Assembly (NCBI GenBank): GCA_963784195.1
Contig: CAWARA010000016.1
Coordinates: 434,001 to 498,000 of the forward strand
From: CAVQAH01 sp963784195
Lineage (GTDB): Bacteria; Acidobacteriota; Vicinamibacteria; Vicinamibacterales; 2-12-FULL-66-21
Direction of reading: 5' to 3'
Length of the DNA: 64,000 nucleotides
Part shown: piece after piece, positions 37,908 to 46,956 of the stretch
Layout of the letters: each line of letters starts with the position of its first letter
How positions within the stretch are numbered: position 1 is the first letter of the stretch
The notes under the pieces: generated by a model
Databases searched by the model: none
What the model was told of the DNA's origin: nothing
Seen by the model: only the letters and a program-made list of their open reading frames with translations
Translations under genes and position numbers: made by a program

Positions 37908-37924
37908 ATGTAGATTTACTACAT
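37908..37924 (-). promoter_or_regulatory. Probable PadR operator
   Basis: ATGTAGATTTACTACAT is a 17-bp inverted repeat (ATGTAG-N5-CTACAT). It matches the ATGT...ACAT arrangement known for PadR operators and lies just upstream of the padR Shine-Dalgarno sequence, suggesting autorepression. Confidence 0.75.
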
Positions 37925-37962
37925 AGTCATCGCCGAAAGCAAATGCTCTCGTGGTCCGTGTC

Positions 37963-38056
37963 GTGGTCCCCGCCTTCGCGCGCGCGATCTCCGCGCTTCG
38001 GCGAGGCCTCGCCGGAGCTGTCGCCAATGACGCCCGGCGACGAGCGTAGGCGGGCG
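37963..38056. repeat. Multi-branched palindromic repeat, copy B
   Basis: The same plan as 21741-21841. The outer stem CCCCGCC pairs with GGCGGG. Inside are GGCGAGGCCTCGCC (perfect palindrome) and GTCGCC...GGCGAC. Stem sequences differ from copy A while pairing is kept. It lies between PadR and the following minus-strand gene. Confidence 0.7.
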
Positions 38057-38091
38057 TGTCTCGTCGTGGGAGTTGGGTTAAAGCGCAGGGT

Positions 38092-39163
38092 CTAGACGAA
38101 ACGCGTGAGCGTGACGTCGAGGACGCGGGACTGGCGCGGGCCGCGGTGCCACTGCACCAGGATGGGGCTCTGGTAGGTGCCTTCGACGATCTCGCCGCAG
38201 CCGGATGCGGCGCGGTCCGAGACCAGCAGGCTGACAGCGCGCTTCATGCGCAGGAAGCGGGCGGCGGGCATCGCAATCGCGCGCGACAGCACGCTTTCCA
38301 CCATCGATTCCTGCAGCCCCAGCGCATCGACGAATCGGTTGAACACGCGGACGAGGTCGTACTTCGCGTAGTCCAGCGTCTTCGCCGGGATCGCGCGCGG
38401 GTTGCCGAGGATGTGCCCGGCCTTCTCCGCCATGAATCGCAGCGGGTCCCGCAGCACTTCCGACAAATCGTGGCGCATCAGCAGCGTTTCGTATTCGTTG
38501 ACGGTCAGGCCCGCATGTCGCTCCCCCGGATGCCAGGGCCAGACGAATGCGTCCCTTCGCGACGCCATGCTGCGTGACCAGATCGCGGCACTGATCGTAG
38601 ATGCCCAGATGCGGGTTCTTGAGGTTGATCGAGTCCACCGCGTGGCCGGACACGGGCACGACGATGCGCGCGTGGGCAACCGCCTCCTCGTGTGAATACC
38701 CGATGACGCTGGTGAGCCTGCGGCGCGGGCGCCCGGCATGGACGCCGTCGAGGTCGATGAAGCAGACCGGGTCGGCGGGCCGGTTTCTGTATGACACGCA
38801 GGTCCGCAGCGCGCCGGCCATGAACGCCAGGTGCGAATCGGCGTTCTGCGGCTCCTCGGGCTTCTGCTCCTCGCTCAGCTCCGTCCGGCGTTCCAGCTTG
38901 TCGTGCTCGTATCCGGCCCCTTCCGGGAACATGGTCCGGAACAGGTCGATGTACGGCATGACCCCGGCGCGGCTCTGGTGCAGCCGCGTGGCGACGCCGG
39001 GATCGAGATAGCCTGCCGTTGTGTGAAACGAACAGCACAGGGCCCGCGGGTAGTCGTTCAGGGTCTCGCCGTGGAGAGCTGACACGTGACGGCGGACGTC
39101 GATGACGTCGACGCGCGAGCGCGGGGTTAACTCGAGGCTGAACTCGACGGGCGCTAAGGACAT
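38092..39163 (-). CDS. Conserved protein of unknown function, one frameshift
   Basis: 356 residues after one correction. I do not recognise a firm family. The N-terminal segment RVDVIDVRRHVSALHG...CCSFHTTAGYLDPGV faintly resembles UPF0047/YjbQ, whose members share an HTTAG motif, but the protein is more than twice as long. The middle has VCFIDLDGVHAGRPRRR and the C-terminus ILVQWHRGPRQSRVLDVTLTRF. The frame breaks in the CCC run at 38553-38555; removing one base restores AKDAFVWPWHPGERH. ATG 39163 lies downstream of a palindrome-overlapped promoter. Confidence 0.7.
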
Positions 39164-39216
39164 TAACTGACCACGACCAGGACGCCAGGGCAGCTGGTCG
39201 TCACAAGCCGTTCAAC

Positions 39217-39248
39217 AGGATAGCACGGGTCGACTTTGCAATGCAAAG
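39217..39248 (-). promoter_or_regulatory. Promoter with palindromic operator
   Basis: On the minus strand TATCCT (39217-39222) is a -10 candidate for the gene at 38092-39163. The perfect 15-bp palindrome CTTTGCAATGCAAAG (39234-39248) covers the -35 position. Confidence 0.45.
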
Positions 39249-39282
39249 CCAGAATCGCCCCGCTCCCCGCCCCCGCCGAACC

Positions 39283-40668
39283 TCAGCAGAGGACCCGGAT
39301 GACGTCCGAACGGGTGATGATGAACGTCTTTTCGGTCTTGAAGTCGCGGACCAATACGGCAGGATTGGCCGGCGTAATCATGGTCGCCAGCAGCTCCACC
39401 GGCGTCGAGATGTCCACGAATGGGAAGGCCGGCTGCATGATGGCCTCGACCGGGCCGCCCTTGACCTCCGGGTCGCGCACCAGCTCCGAGTAGAGGTGCG
39501 ACTCGTTCAGCGAGCCCACCAGGCGCTTGTCGCGGGTGATGGAGACCTGCGAGAAATCGTGCTCGCTCATGAACTTGACGGCCGCCGCCACCGGCTCGCT
39601 GCCCTCGATGGCCAGCAACTCGCCGGAGAGACCCGATGCCACGAGATCCCGGGCCGTCATGCCTGTCTTTTCGAGGAAGCCCTTCTCGCGCATCCAGTCG
39701 TCGTTGAACATCTTCCCGAGATAGCGCGAGCCGTGATCGTGGAAGATCACGACGACCACGTCGTGCTCCTTGAACTGGTCCTTCAACTGGACCAGGCCGG
39801 CCATCGCGGACCCCGCCGAATTGCCGGCGAAGATCCCTTCCTCCCGCGCGATGCGCCGCGTCATCAGGGCGGCGTCCTTGTCCGTGACCTTCTCGAAATG
39901 GTCGATCACGCTGAAGTCGACGTTCTTCGGCAGGAAATCCTCGCCGATGCCCTCGGTGATGTACGGATAGATCTCGTTCTTATCGAAAACCCCGGTCTCC
40001 TTGTACTTCTTGAACACCGACCCGTACGTATCGATGCCCCAGACCTTGATCTTCGGGTTTCGCTCCTTCAGGTACCGGCCGACGCCGCTGATCGTCCCGC
40101 CGGTGCCGACGCCGACGACCAGGTGCGTGACGGTCCCGTCGGTCTGATCCCAGATCTCAGGACCGGTCTGTTCGTAGTGAGCCGCCAAGTTCGACAGGTT
40201 GTCGTACTGGTTGGCCTTCCACGAGTTCGGTACTTCCTTTTCGAGCCGCGACGACACCGAGTAGTAGGACCGCGGATCTTCAGGGTCGACGTTGGTCGGG
40301 CACACGATCACTTCCGCGCCGAAGGCCTTCAACGCGTCGACCTTTTCCTTCGACTGTTTGTCGGTCGTGGTGAAGATGCACTTGTAGCCTTTGACGACGG
40401 CGGCGATGGCCAGGCCCATTCCGGTGTTGCCTGACGTGCCTTCGATGATCGTACCGCCCGGTTTCAGCAACCCCTTCCGCTCGGCATCTTCGATCATCCG
40501 CACGGCCATGCGGTCCTTGATGGAATTGCCGGGATTGAAGGTCTCGATCTTCGCAAGGACGGTCGCCTTCACGAGTCCTTTGGTGATGCGGTTGATGCGC
40601 ACCATCGGCGTGTCGCCGATCGCGTCGAGAATGTTGTTGCAGATTTTCTTCGCAGCGATAGTGCTCAT
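39283..40668 (-). CDS. Cystathionine beta-synthase-like PLP enzyme with CBS pair
   Basis: A 461-residue cysteine-synthase fold enzyme. The PLP Lys is in NPGNSIKDRMA, the substrate loop TSGNTGMG, and the PLP phosphate loop GTGGTISG. The C-terminal 130 residues form two CBS motifs (MSEHDFSQVSITRDKRLVG and FPFVDISTPVELLATMI), which bind adenosyl ligands in homologues. It probably condenses serine or O-acetylserine with homocysteine or sulfide in the cytoplasm. It follows the small membrane protein gene by 15 bp, so the two share a transcript. Confidence 0.93.
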   Translation of the reverse strand: MSTIAAKKICNNILDAIGDTPMVRINRITKGLVKATVLAKIETFNPGNSIKDRMAVRMIEDAERKGLLKPGGTIIEGTSGNTGMGLAIAAVVKGYKCIFTTTDKQSKEKVDALKAFGAEVIVCPTNVDPEDPRSYYSVSSRLEKEVPNSWKANQYDNLSNLAAHYEQTGPEIWDQTDGTVTHLVVGVGTGGTISGVGRYLKERNPKIKVWGIDTYGSVFKKYKETGVFDKNEIYPYITEGIGEDFLPKNVDFSVIDHFEKVTDKDAALMTRRIAREEGIFAGNSAGSAMAGLVQLKDQFKEHDVVVVIFHDHGSRYLGKMFNDDWMREKGFLEKTGMTARDLVASGLSGELLAIEGSEPVAAAVKFMSEHDFSQVSITRDKRLVGSLNESHLYSELVRDPEVKGGPVEAIMQPAFPFVDISTPVELLATMITPANPAVLVRDFKTEKTFIITRSDVIRVLC

Positions 40669-40683
40669 AGGTTGAACTCGACC

Positions 40684-40842
40684 TTACGCGGAGAAGCGGT
40701 AGATAAGGGCGATCATGGCCGCCCACACGAACAGTCCGATGACCCCCTCGAGAAAGATCGCATCGTCGTCGGTCCTGTAAGCGCCGAGCGTGACGAGCTT
40801 GAGCGTAACCCAGCCGGCGACCCGGACCAGATCCTCGACCAC
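40684..40842 (-). CDS. Small single-span membrane protein
   Basis: 52 residues, MVEDLVRVAGWVTLKLVTLG and then a DDD patch before a hydrophobic end (LEGVIGLFVWAAMIALIYRF). I do not recognise a family. The GTG start at 40842 is supported by TACGAT exactly 6 nt upstream, the leaderless pattern used by neighbouring genes. A longer in-frame start has no such signal. It is the first gene of a two-gene unit with the cystathionine beta-synthase, so a role linked to that enzyme or its membrane localisation is possible but unproven. Confidence 0.7.
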   Translation of the reverse strand: MVEDLVRVAGWVTLKLVTLGAYRTDDDAIFLEGVIGLFVWAAMIALIYRFSA

Positions 40843-40848
40843 GCGACG

Positions 40849-40854
40849 ATCGTA
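40849..40854 (-). promoter_or_regulatory. -10 element of the small-protein/CBS operon
   Basis: TACGAT on the minus strand, 6 nt before GTG 40842. Confidence 0.5.
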
Positions 40855-40917
40855 GCATGCCCATCCGGCACCCCTGTACAAGTGAAACACACGCGCCGAT
40901 GGCCACCACAACGAGCC

Positions 40918-40981
40918 CGACGGCCGCGACGATCGCGACGCCAATTTTCTGGTGACGTCGTGTCGTCGTGCACGTCGCGGT
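40918..40981. repeat. CGACG hairpin with AT-rich loop, copy 2
   Basis: CGACGGCCGCGACGATCGCG and GTCGTCGTGCACGTCGCGG words flank the loop CCAATTTTCTGG. Same design as 30441-30514 and 44786-44862. Confidence 0.65.
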
Positions 40982-41047
40982 TGAACGGTCAGCCGTCCAG
41001 CATGCGGCGGAACGACGTGCGGACTACAAGTGTGAAAGAGTAGGGAG

Positions 41048-42100
41048 GTGGTTCGACTCTTACGGTTCTCGGCGCCCGCGATCAGCGTCTTGCCCGCAGT
41101 CGTCGTGGCTTGGCTGGCTTTGCCGGCGGCCCACGGTCCTCCGAGTGAGTCGGCCGACCAGCCTCCGCCACGGCTACTTCGGCCCGGAGCGCTTGACGAT
41201 CAGGCGGAAGCGCGCGCGATCGCCTACCTCGCACGCGAGGTGCCACGGTGGCGGCAGGAAAACGCCTGCTACTCGTGCCACAACAACGGCGACGCGGCTC
41301 GCGCGCTGATCGCCGGACTCCAGCGCCGGCACGACGTGCGCCCGGCAATCGACGACACGCTGGCGTGGCTGGCCGATCCCGCCCGGTGGGATTCCAACGC
41401 TGGCGGCAAGGGTGGTAACGACGACAAGCGGCTGGCGCGTATTCAGTTTGCCAGCGCCACGGTCGCGGCCTCCACCGCCGCGCTCGTCCCGCAGCCCGCT
41501 CTCGACGCCGCAGCCGCTATCGTCGCCAAAGACCAGAGAGACGACGGGTCGTGGCGGCTCGACTCCTCCACCAGCCTGGGATCTCCAGCGACTTACGGAA
41601 CCCCGCTGGCCACCGCGTTCGCGTTGCGGATCCTCTCGCAATCGCGCGCGGCATCACGGATGGAGGCGATCGCCCGAGGCAGCGCGTGGCTACGGACCGT
41701 CGAGCCCAACAACGTGCCCGATGCCGTCGCAATCGTTCTGGGGCTGGGGACCGCTAGAGACGATCGCGATCGTCAACGGCTAGCCCTCGATTTTCTCAGG
41801 CGCGCACAGGGCCGTGATGGCGGCTGGGGCGCCTATGCGACCACCGCTTCAGAGCCGTTCGATACCGCGATTGCGATGCTTGCGCTGCACGAGGTTGCGA
41901 GAACCTCGACCGCCGACAGCGCACCCTATTCGTCGTCGGAGCTCCAGGCATCGATCGCCCGCGGCCGTGAGTTTCTGATCCGCGATCAATTGCCCGATGG
42001 CAGCTGGCCCGAGACGACAAGGCCCGCGCGGCAGGAAAGTTACGCGCAACGGATCTCGACGACGGCGTGGGCGGCTCTGGCGTTGATGCTGGGAGGATGA
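41048..42100 (+). CDS. Exported prenyltransferase/squalene-cyclase-repeat protein with a CxxCH motif
   Basis: 350 residues. A signal-like N-terminus (AISVLPAVVVAWLALPAAHG) is followed by RQENACYSCHNNGDAARAL, a c-type-haem CxxCH site, and then alpha/alpha-barrel repeats with QDW-like motifs (DQRDDGSWRLD, RRAQGRDGGWGAYA, LPDGSWPET). These repeats occur in terpene cyclases and complement-like proteins. No DXDD cyclase motif is evident, so a periplasmic haem or binding protein is more likely than an active cyclase. The GTG start at 41048 is preceded by GGGAG within 1-5 nt, which is close. Confidence 0.75.
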   Translation: MVRLLRFSAPAISVLPAVVVAWLALPAAHGPPSESADQPPPRLLRPGALDDQAEARAIAYLAREVPRWRQENACYSCHNNGDAARALIAGLQRRHDVRPAIDDTLAWLADPARWDSNAGGKGGNDDKRLARIQFASATVAASTAALVPQPALDAAAAIVAKDQRDDGSWRLDSSTSLGSPATYGTPLATAFALRILSQSRAASRMEAIARGSAWLRTVEPNNVPDAVAIVLGLGTARDDRDRQRLALDFLRRAQGRDGGWGAYATTASEPFDTAIAMLALHEVARTSTADSAPYSSSELQASIARGREFLIRDQLPDGSWPETTRPARQESYAQRISTTAWAALALMLGG

Positions 42101-43553
42101 TCGGGCTCGGGGACTCGGCGCTCGGGACTCGCGATTCAGGCTTGAGACTCGGATGAGATCGGTGATCAGGGGCTCGGGGAAATTTACGGTCTTATATATG
42201 TATACTCACCATCGAGGAGGACCGCTAGTGAGAATGTGAGAATCTCGCTAATAAGAGAGATTTACAAGCAACTGTGCGCATCGTTCTGAGATGTATATGA
42301 ATGAGGCATTTATACAGCGAGAGACAGCCGAGGCGTAGGCTGTGACAAGATGGAGTAAAAAGGAGAGAGAAGAGATCAATCTGCCAGAGTTACAATTGAA
42401 TGAAGAGGAAGGATAATAGAAGAGATAGGTTTAGGAGAGAAAAAAAAAATATAGAAGAAAAGATAAAATAAAAAAAAAAAGATATATATAAAAATAGATA
42501 TGAAAGATAGAATAAAAGAGAAGAAATTGATGAGATGAGATATAAAAGGGATATTTGAGCTGAGTCGAAAGGAAAGAGAGAAAGAGATATAGATGTGATA
42601 TGATGATAGATGTTTTAGGGCTAGAGAGATTGATATAGATTAAACTAGCGCCGGACGCGAACAAACTGCTGTTGATGCGCTGTGAGTGTGATAGAGACCG
42701 AAGTGTAGATTATTGATGAAAGGTAAAGTGAAATAGATAGAGGTGATAGTTATGCTATGAGTGATATGAATAGATATGATATAGGTGAATATAAAGTTAA
42801 AGATATAAGATGGTTAGATGAGAGAGATGACTCGAGCTCGTCGAAGCGAACGACGACTATATGACGGTGCGCAGCGCGACGGAAAATACAAAGACAGAAA
42901 AGACTGCTCGAACCACGGCTGGACGCCTCGAAGAAGGAGAACAAAAAGACAACAAAGCAAAAATAGACGCAGGAGTAAGTCACCGAGAACGGCGAAGAGA
43001 GTGAATAAGAAGTAAGAAACCAACAAAAAAAATAAGCGCAAAGCGAATAGATAGGCGAGAGAGAGGCAGAGAGAGGCTGCGTGAAGGGCAAGACATAGCG
43101 TGCGCGAAGGAGAGATGGGCTAAGTGCCTCGCGCTGCACAATAGAAAATGATGATAGACGAGGGATACGAGGTGGCTGGCTATCGAGCTGTTAACACGGA
43201 TAGGAGTTTATTGAGATATAAAAGAGGATGGGAGAGATGAAGAGTTAGAAAAGAGATGAGGAGTGTTTAGGTTATCGATAGATTGTGTGAGTGTGGTGTT
43301 CGTGATAGATAGGTTAGATTATGAGATGGGTTTTTTTCATAGTGGTAGATTTACTTGTAGGTTGTCTTCTGTCTGTTCTATTATAGAGTTGCGAGCTACG
43401 TCATCGTGTATTCATCTCGTTGTTAGTCAGTGATGTAAGTTAAGAGTTGATATATGGGGTAGGTCTATGTATAGGGTTTTTGGTTAGTCTGGTTGATCGC
43501 TATGTGTATGTGTTACCTATGTATCTGGTGAGCTCTGTTACCAATCCTGGTCG
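42101..43553. other. Anomalous AT-rich, low-complexity non-coding region
   Basis: About 1.45 kb with composition unlike anything else in the window. The first kilobase is purine-rich on the plus strand (AGAGAGA, A-runs of 9-11, GATATA words). The last 250 bp are T/G-rich. Only short islands have the usual GC content (near 42644-42690 and 42826-42930). No protein family is seen. It is bounded by complementary CTCGGGG words on the left (42104-42180) and CCCCGAG words on the right (43553-43592), the two arms of a word-repeat hairpin like others here. Confidence 0.7.
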
Positions 43554-43596
43554 GACGCCCCGAGCCCCGAGCCCCGAGCCCCGAGCCGATCATCCC

Positions 43597-44757
43597 TCAG
43601 CGCGCACCGACACGAAACGGCAGCTGGTGCCGCTCCGGCTCCGCGTTCTTGTCGACGCGCTCGAAGTCGTCGACTTCGAAGGCACGTCCGATGCGGTTGC
43701 CGGCGAGGTCCTCCAGAAACGACAGCACGACGAGCTGATGCTCACCCGCCTGCCATGGCTCGCGCGGTGTAAAGGTCCAGCGCGTCTCGCCGTTCTCGAT
43801 GCGCACATCACCGTCCAGGCTGACCCCGTCACGCGAAACGCCCACCGCGCGCATCAGCAACCCGTGATCGAGCGGCTCGGGGAACGTCACCGTCAGCGGC
43901 GACGCCGAGCCGGCCGCTGGCGGCTCGATGCGCCAGTTCGTTGTGGCGAGTGGACGTTCGTCTGCAGGGCCTACCAGGAACTGCCGCCTGAACTCTGACT
44001 TCAACGGCACACCCCGCCCGTCGCGCCACTCTTGAGACACGACGAGGGTGTAGCGTCGTCCGGGTTCGAGCGCGCGGCCCATCTGCTGGTTTGGCAGGAT
44101 GCCTCGCTTCACCCGGCCGGGATCGAAGAAGACCGTGTAGCGTGTGTGGTCGCCATTGAAGAATTCCGCGTCGAGCGGCAGAAACGGATCCACAACCTCC
44201 TTGCCGCTTTCGTCGATCAGACGAATGTAGTCGAGCCCGCTCCGGTTGCCCATCGGGGCGGAGAACTGGATGTACATCCGCAGCTGGTTCTGGGGAATCA
44301 CTTCAACGCTCGGATACACGCGGTCAACGACCGTCGAGGGCACCTTGGTCTCTGCCGGCAGGCTGACGACCGCCGTGACTGCCGCGGGCCCGTTCGCTGC
44401 CGCCCCCGGCAATTGCGACGGATCGAAGGCCACGGCGTATTCCCTTCCAGCGTCGAGCGGGAACATCGGGGTGAACCGGATCGCCTTGCCTGCAACTGCA
44501 TAGGTGCCGGCGACCGGCGGCATGTCTGCGGCGCCGTTGCCTGCAGCCTTGACGGTCACGCGCAGCAAGCGCGTCCACTGCTCCGGGGTCGGCGTCGATT
44601 GCGCAAGCGTGTCGAGCTGTGTGCTTGAAAGGCCCGTCACATCGATGACGGGGACGGTCGTGTCCGTTCGGAGCACGATCTGCGGCGCGCTGGCGGCGCC
44701 GGACGAGCACGCTGCGGCAAACGACGTCAGAACGAAAATAGCGGCGATCTTCAGCAA
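43597..44757 (-). CDS. Exported lipoprotein with Ig-like domain
   Basis: 386 residues. The N-terminus MLKIAAIFVLTSFAAACSSG is a lipoprotein signal with lipobox AAAC. Beta-rich repeats follow, including RVYPSVEVIPQNQLRMYIQFSAPM and a WTFTPREPWQAGEHQLVV strand, similar to the bacterial SbsA-type Ig-like fold. It is probably anchored to the outer membrane; the partner is unknown. The start is TTG 44757, chosen because it alone yields a proper signal peptide. It is weak, since a CGACG hairpin lies immediately upstream. Confidence 0.78.
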   Translation of the reverse strand: MLKIAAIFVLTSFAAACSSGAASAPQIVLRTDTTVPVIDVTGLSSTQLDTLAQSTPTPEQWTRLLRVTVKAAGNGAADMPPVAGTYAVAGKAIRFTPMFPLDAGREYAVAFDPSQLPGAAANGPAAVTAVVSLPAETKVPSTVVDRVYPSVEVIPQNQLRMYIQFSAPMGNRSGLDYIRLIDESGKEVVDPFLPLDAEFFNGDHTRYTVFFDPGRVKRGILPNQQMGRALEPGRRYTLVVSQEWRDGRGVPLKSEFRRQFLVGPADERPLATTNWRIEPPAAGSASPLTVTFPEPLDHGLLMRAVGVSRDGVSLDGDVRIENGETRWTFTPREPWQAGEHQLVVLSFLEDLAGNRIGRAFEVDDFERVDKNAEPERHQLPFRVGAR

Positions 44758-44785
44758 TGGCCTTGGCAGGTCGCCGACGGCAAGC

Positions 44786-44862
44786 CACGACGATCACGAC
44801 GGCCGCGACTTGCGCGACGTCAGTAATTTATGGCGTCGTGTCGTCGTGGCCGTCGCGATCGT
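44786..44862. repeat. CGACG hairpin with AT-rich loop, copy 3
   Basis: CCACGACGATCACGACGGCC pairs with GGCCGTCGCGATCGT, and inner GCGACGTC faces GGCGTCGTGTCGTCG, around AGTAATTTATGG. Confidence 0.65.
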
Positions 44863-44930
44863 TCCAGACAGTCGTCAGGTGTTCCTGAGTTGTCGAAGCA
44901 AAACGATGCGAAACCGTCTTTGGCTTCAGC

Positions 44931-46058
44931 CTATGGAAGCGGCACGGTCTCCAGGTTCAGCGCGCCGCCGTCGCCGCGCGCCAGCACGATCGTATGGGTG
45001 TCGTTGAGCAGGTCGAGCTGTTCGATCCCCTTCATGCTGGTGACCGGCTCGAACCCGACGCCGCTCGTCTCCGCCTCCACCCGCGCGGTGATGCCCTGCG
45101 CCGCCGCAAACGAAGCGGTGGGGATCTTCATCACGCCGCGCGAGTTGTTCGCCATCAGCAGGTAATCCTGTCCGCCCTTCTTGTAGACGATCATGTCGAG
45201 CGGGCGGTTGCGGTTCCCCAACTCCGCGATCGTCGTGCCGGTCACCTTCGCGCCTGGCTTCAGGCTGGCCAGCGGGAACTTCACGAGCGGCGTGCAGAGA
45301 TACCCGGCGATCAGATGCTGCGTGTTGTCGATCTTGTACGGCACGAACGTGTACACGGGCGAGCGGGTCTCGAGCGCGCCGTGATTGCCGTGGTAGATCT
45401 CGACGCTCGTGCCGTTGTCGACGCCGCTGAACGGGTACGACACCGCGCGGAGCTTCGACGAGAACTCCTCGTTGGACAGCCCGGCCACGAGCAGCTTGCC
45501 GTCGATGAAGGCCATGTCCGTGATCGAATCGGCGCGCGGATTCCGTCGCGCGGCCGGGCTCGCAGCCGGCGCATTCGGCAGTTCCGCCCGCGAGTACTTC
45601 AGATCGTCCGTCTTGACGATTTCGATCGCTCCGGCGCCGTCGACCCGCAGGAGGGCCGGCTTGGCGTCGGCGCCCTGGCCGCGCATGACGGAAAGATACG
45701 CGTTGCGCGTCTTTGGATGCACCGCCAGGTCGGTGACCTGGATTTCGCGTGCCTCGGTGCCGAGCATCGCCGCGATCTTCTGATCGATCGCCGGAATGTT
45801 CTTCGCACCCGGAGCGCCGCCGGTGGCGCGGGCGCCCAGGTCGATCGCAAAGATCGCCGCGGACTGCGTGTCGGCGGCGAACAGGGTCCCATCAGGCGCA
45901 AAAGTCAACGGTCCGATCGACTGCAATGCCGGACCCGAACCCTGGGTCGACGCCTGCGGCTGCTGCCCGGCGTTGGTGGGCACGTGCGATCCGACGCGAT
46001 ACATCAGCGCCAGGACGGCAACGACGAACACCGCCACTCTGAAACCAGTCCTCTTCAT
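44931..46058 (-). CDS. Exported beta-propeller-like protein
   Basis: 375 residues with an N-terminal signal-anchor (FRVAVFVVAVLALMYRVGS). Repeated beta-strand units such as LTFAPDGTLFAADTQSAAIFAIDLG, DLAVHPKTRNAYLSVMRG and DMAFIDGKLLVAGLSN look like propeller blades. I cannot name a family. ATG 46058 is fixed by GGAGG 7-9 nt upstream. A longer in-frame start at 46136 is less likely. It diverges from the tetR-efflux operon across 174 bp that contain AGTGTTTA-type half sites. Confidence 0.75.
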   Translation of the reverse strand: MKRTGFRVAVFVVAVLALMYRVGSHVPTNAGQQPQASTQGSGPALQSIGPLTFAPDGTLFAADTQSAAIFAIDLGARATGGAPGAKNIPAIDQKIAAMLGTEAREIQVTDLAVHPKTRNAYLSVMRGQGADAKPALLRVDGAGAIEIVKTDDLKYSRAELPNAPAASPAARRNPRADSITDMAFIDGKLLVAGLSNEEFSSKLRAVSYPFSGVDNGTSVEIYHGNHGALETRSPVYTFVPYKIDNTQHLIAGYLCTPLVKFPLASLKPGAKVTGTTIAELGNRNRPLDMIVYKKGGQDYLLMANNSRGVMKIPTASFAAAQGITARVEAETSGVGFEPVTSMKGIEQLDLLNDTHTIVLARGDGGALNLETVPLP

Positions 46059-46195
46059 GAACACTCCTCCAATTCGCTGTAAGCTCACAGCTTTCCGAGT
46101 GTTTATTCTTTGATCCCGCCGGGAAGTCAAGTTCAAAAGGGCACGACGGTCCGGATCCAGGTCTGTTGGTTTCGCGTCGTATTCGGATGAAACTT

Positions 46196-46209
46196 AGTAA
46201 ACACTTACT
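46196..46209 (+). promoter_or_regulatory. Probable TetR operator
   Basis: AGTAAACACTTACT is an inverted repeat (AGTAA-N4-TTACT) 23 bp upstream of tetR. A half-site-like AGTGTTTATT at 46098-46107 lies nearer the divergent gene. Confidence 0.5.
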
Positions 46210-46232
46210 TCGCATCCGACGTCATTGAAATC

Positions 46233-46956
46233 ATGCAGCAATCGCCCTCGCAGGCGGCCAGCCAACTCGACCGTCCCCGCAACCGGCGCGCTCGCCGTCC
46301 GGCTGCCGGCGGTCACACCGTCCGCCCCCCGCGTCTGACGATGACGGCGCGCCGTCAGCAGCTCATCGATGCCGGGCTTCGCGTCTTCGCGGAGCACGGG
46401 TTTCGCGGCGCCACCACGCGGCAGATAGCGGCCGCCGCCGGGGTGACCGAGGCGGTCATCTTTCAGCATTTTCCCGACAAAGACAGCCTTTACGCCGCCA
46501 TCCTCGAACAGAAGGCCGGCGAACCGCAGGCCGAACAGTGGCTGACCGAGCTCGAGGCGCGCTCGGCGGCGAACGACGACGAGGGCGTGATCCGCACGCT
46601 GTATACGCGGATCCTCGGACAGCACGAGAAGGATCCGTTACTTTCTCCGCCTGATGGTGTACTCGGCGCTCGAGGAGCATCCGCTCGCCCGGCGCCTGAA
46701 CGGCCAGAGCACGCGCCTCTACCAGTTCCTCGATCGTTTTATCCGCGACCGGCAGCGTAACGGACACTTTCGAATGGCGCCGACGGCGGTGCTCGTGCGC
46801 GCGGTGCTCGCGCTGCCGATTTACTACGTTTTCCAGAGACGCCTCCTGCAGACACCCTGGCCGGCGGCCTCCCCCGACGATCTGATCGAAACCGGCGTGC
46901 ACTGGACGCTCGCGGGGCTCAAGGGTGCTCCGGTGGCACAGGAGGGGCGTTCGTGA
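46233..46956 (+). CDS. TetR/AcrR family regulator of the efflux operon, one frameshift
   Basis: 240 residues after one correction. The DNA-binding helix-turn-helix is RRQQLIDAGLRVFAEHGFRGATTRQIAAAAGVTEAVIFQHF, given here in two pieces of the domain at residues about 33-75. The ligand-binding half includes FLRLMVYSALEEHPLARRL. The frame breaks at the CC of 46636-46637; removing one C restores EKDRYFLRLMVYS. The stop overlaps the GTG of the next gene (GTGA), so the regulator leads the efflux operon and likely represses it. Confidence 0.85.

Noticed and set aside
41048..42100. Calling the cyclase-repeat protein squalene-hopene cyclase.
   Set aside because: Length is only about half of that enzyme and no DXDD motif is seen.
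42431..43139. Open frames on the minus strand of the AT-rich region (up to 129 codons).
   Set aside because: They consist of Phe/Leu/Ser/Tyr runs produced by purine-rich text and have no family pattern or ribosome binding site.
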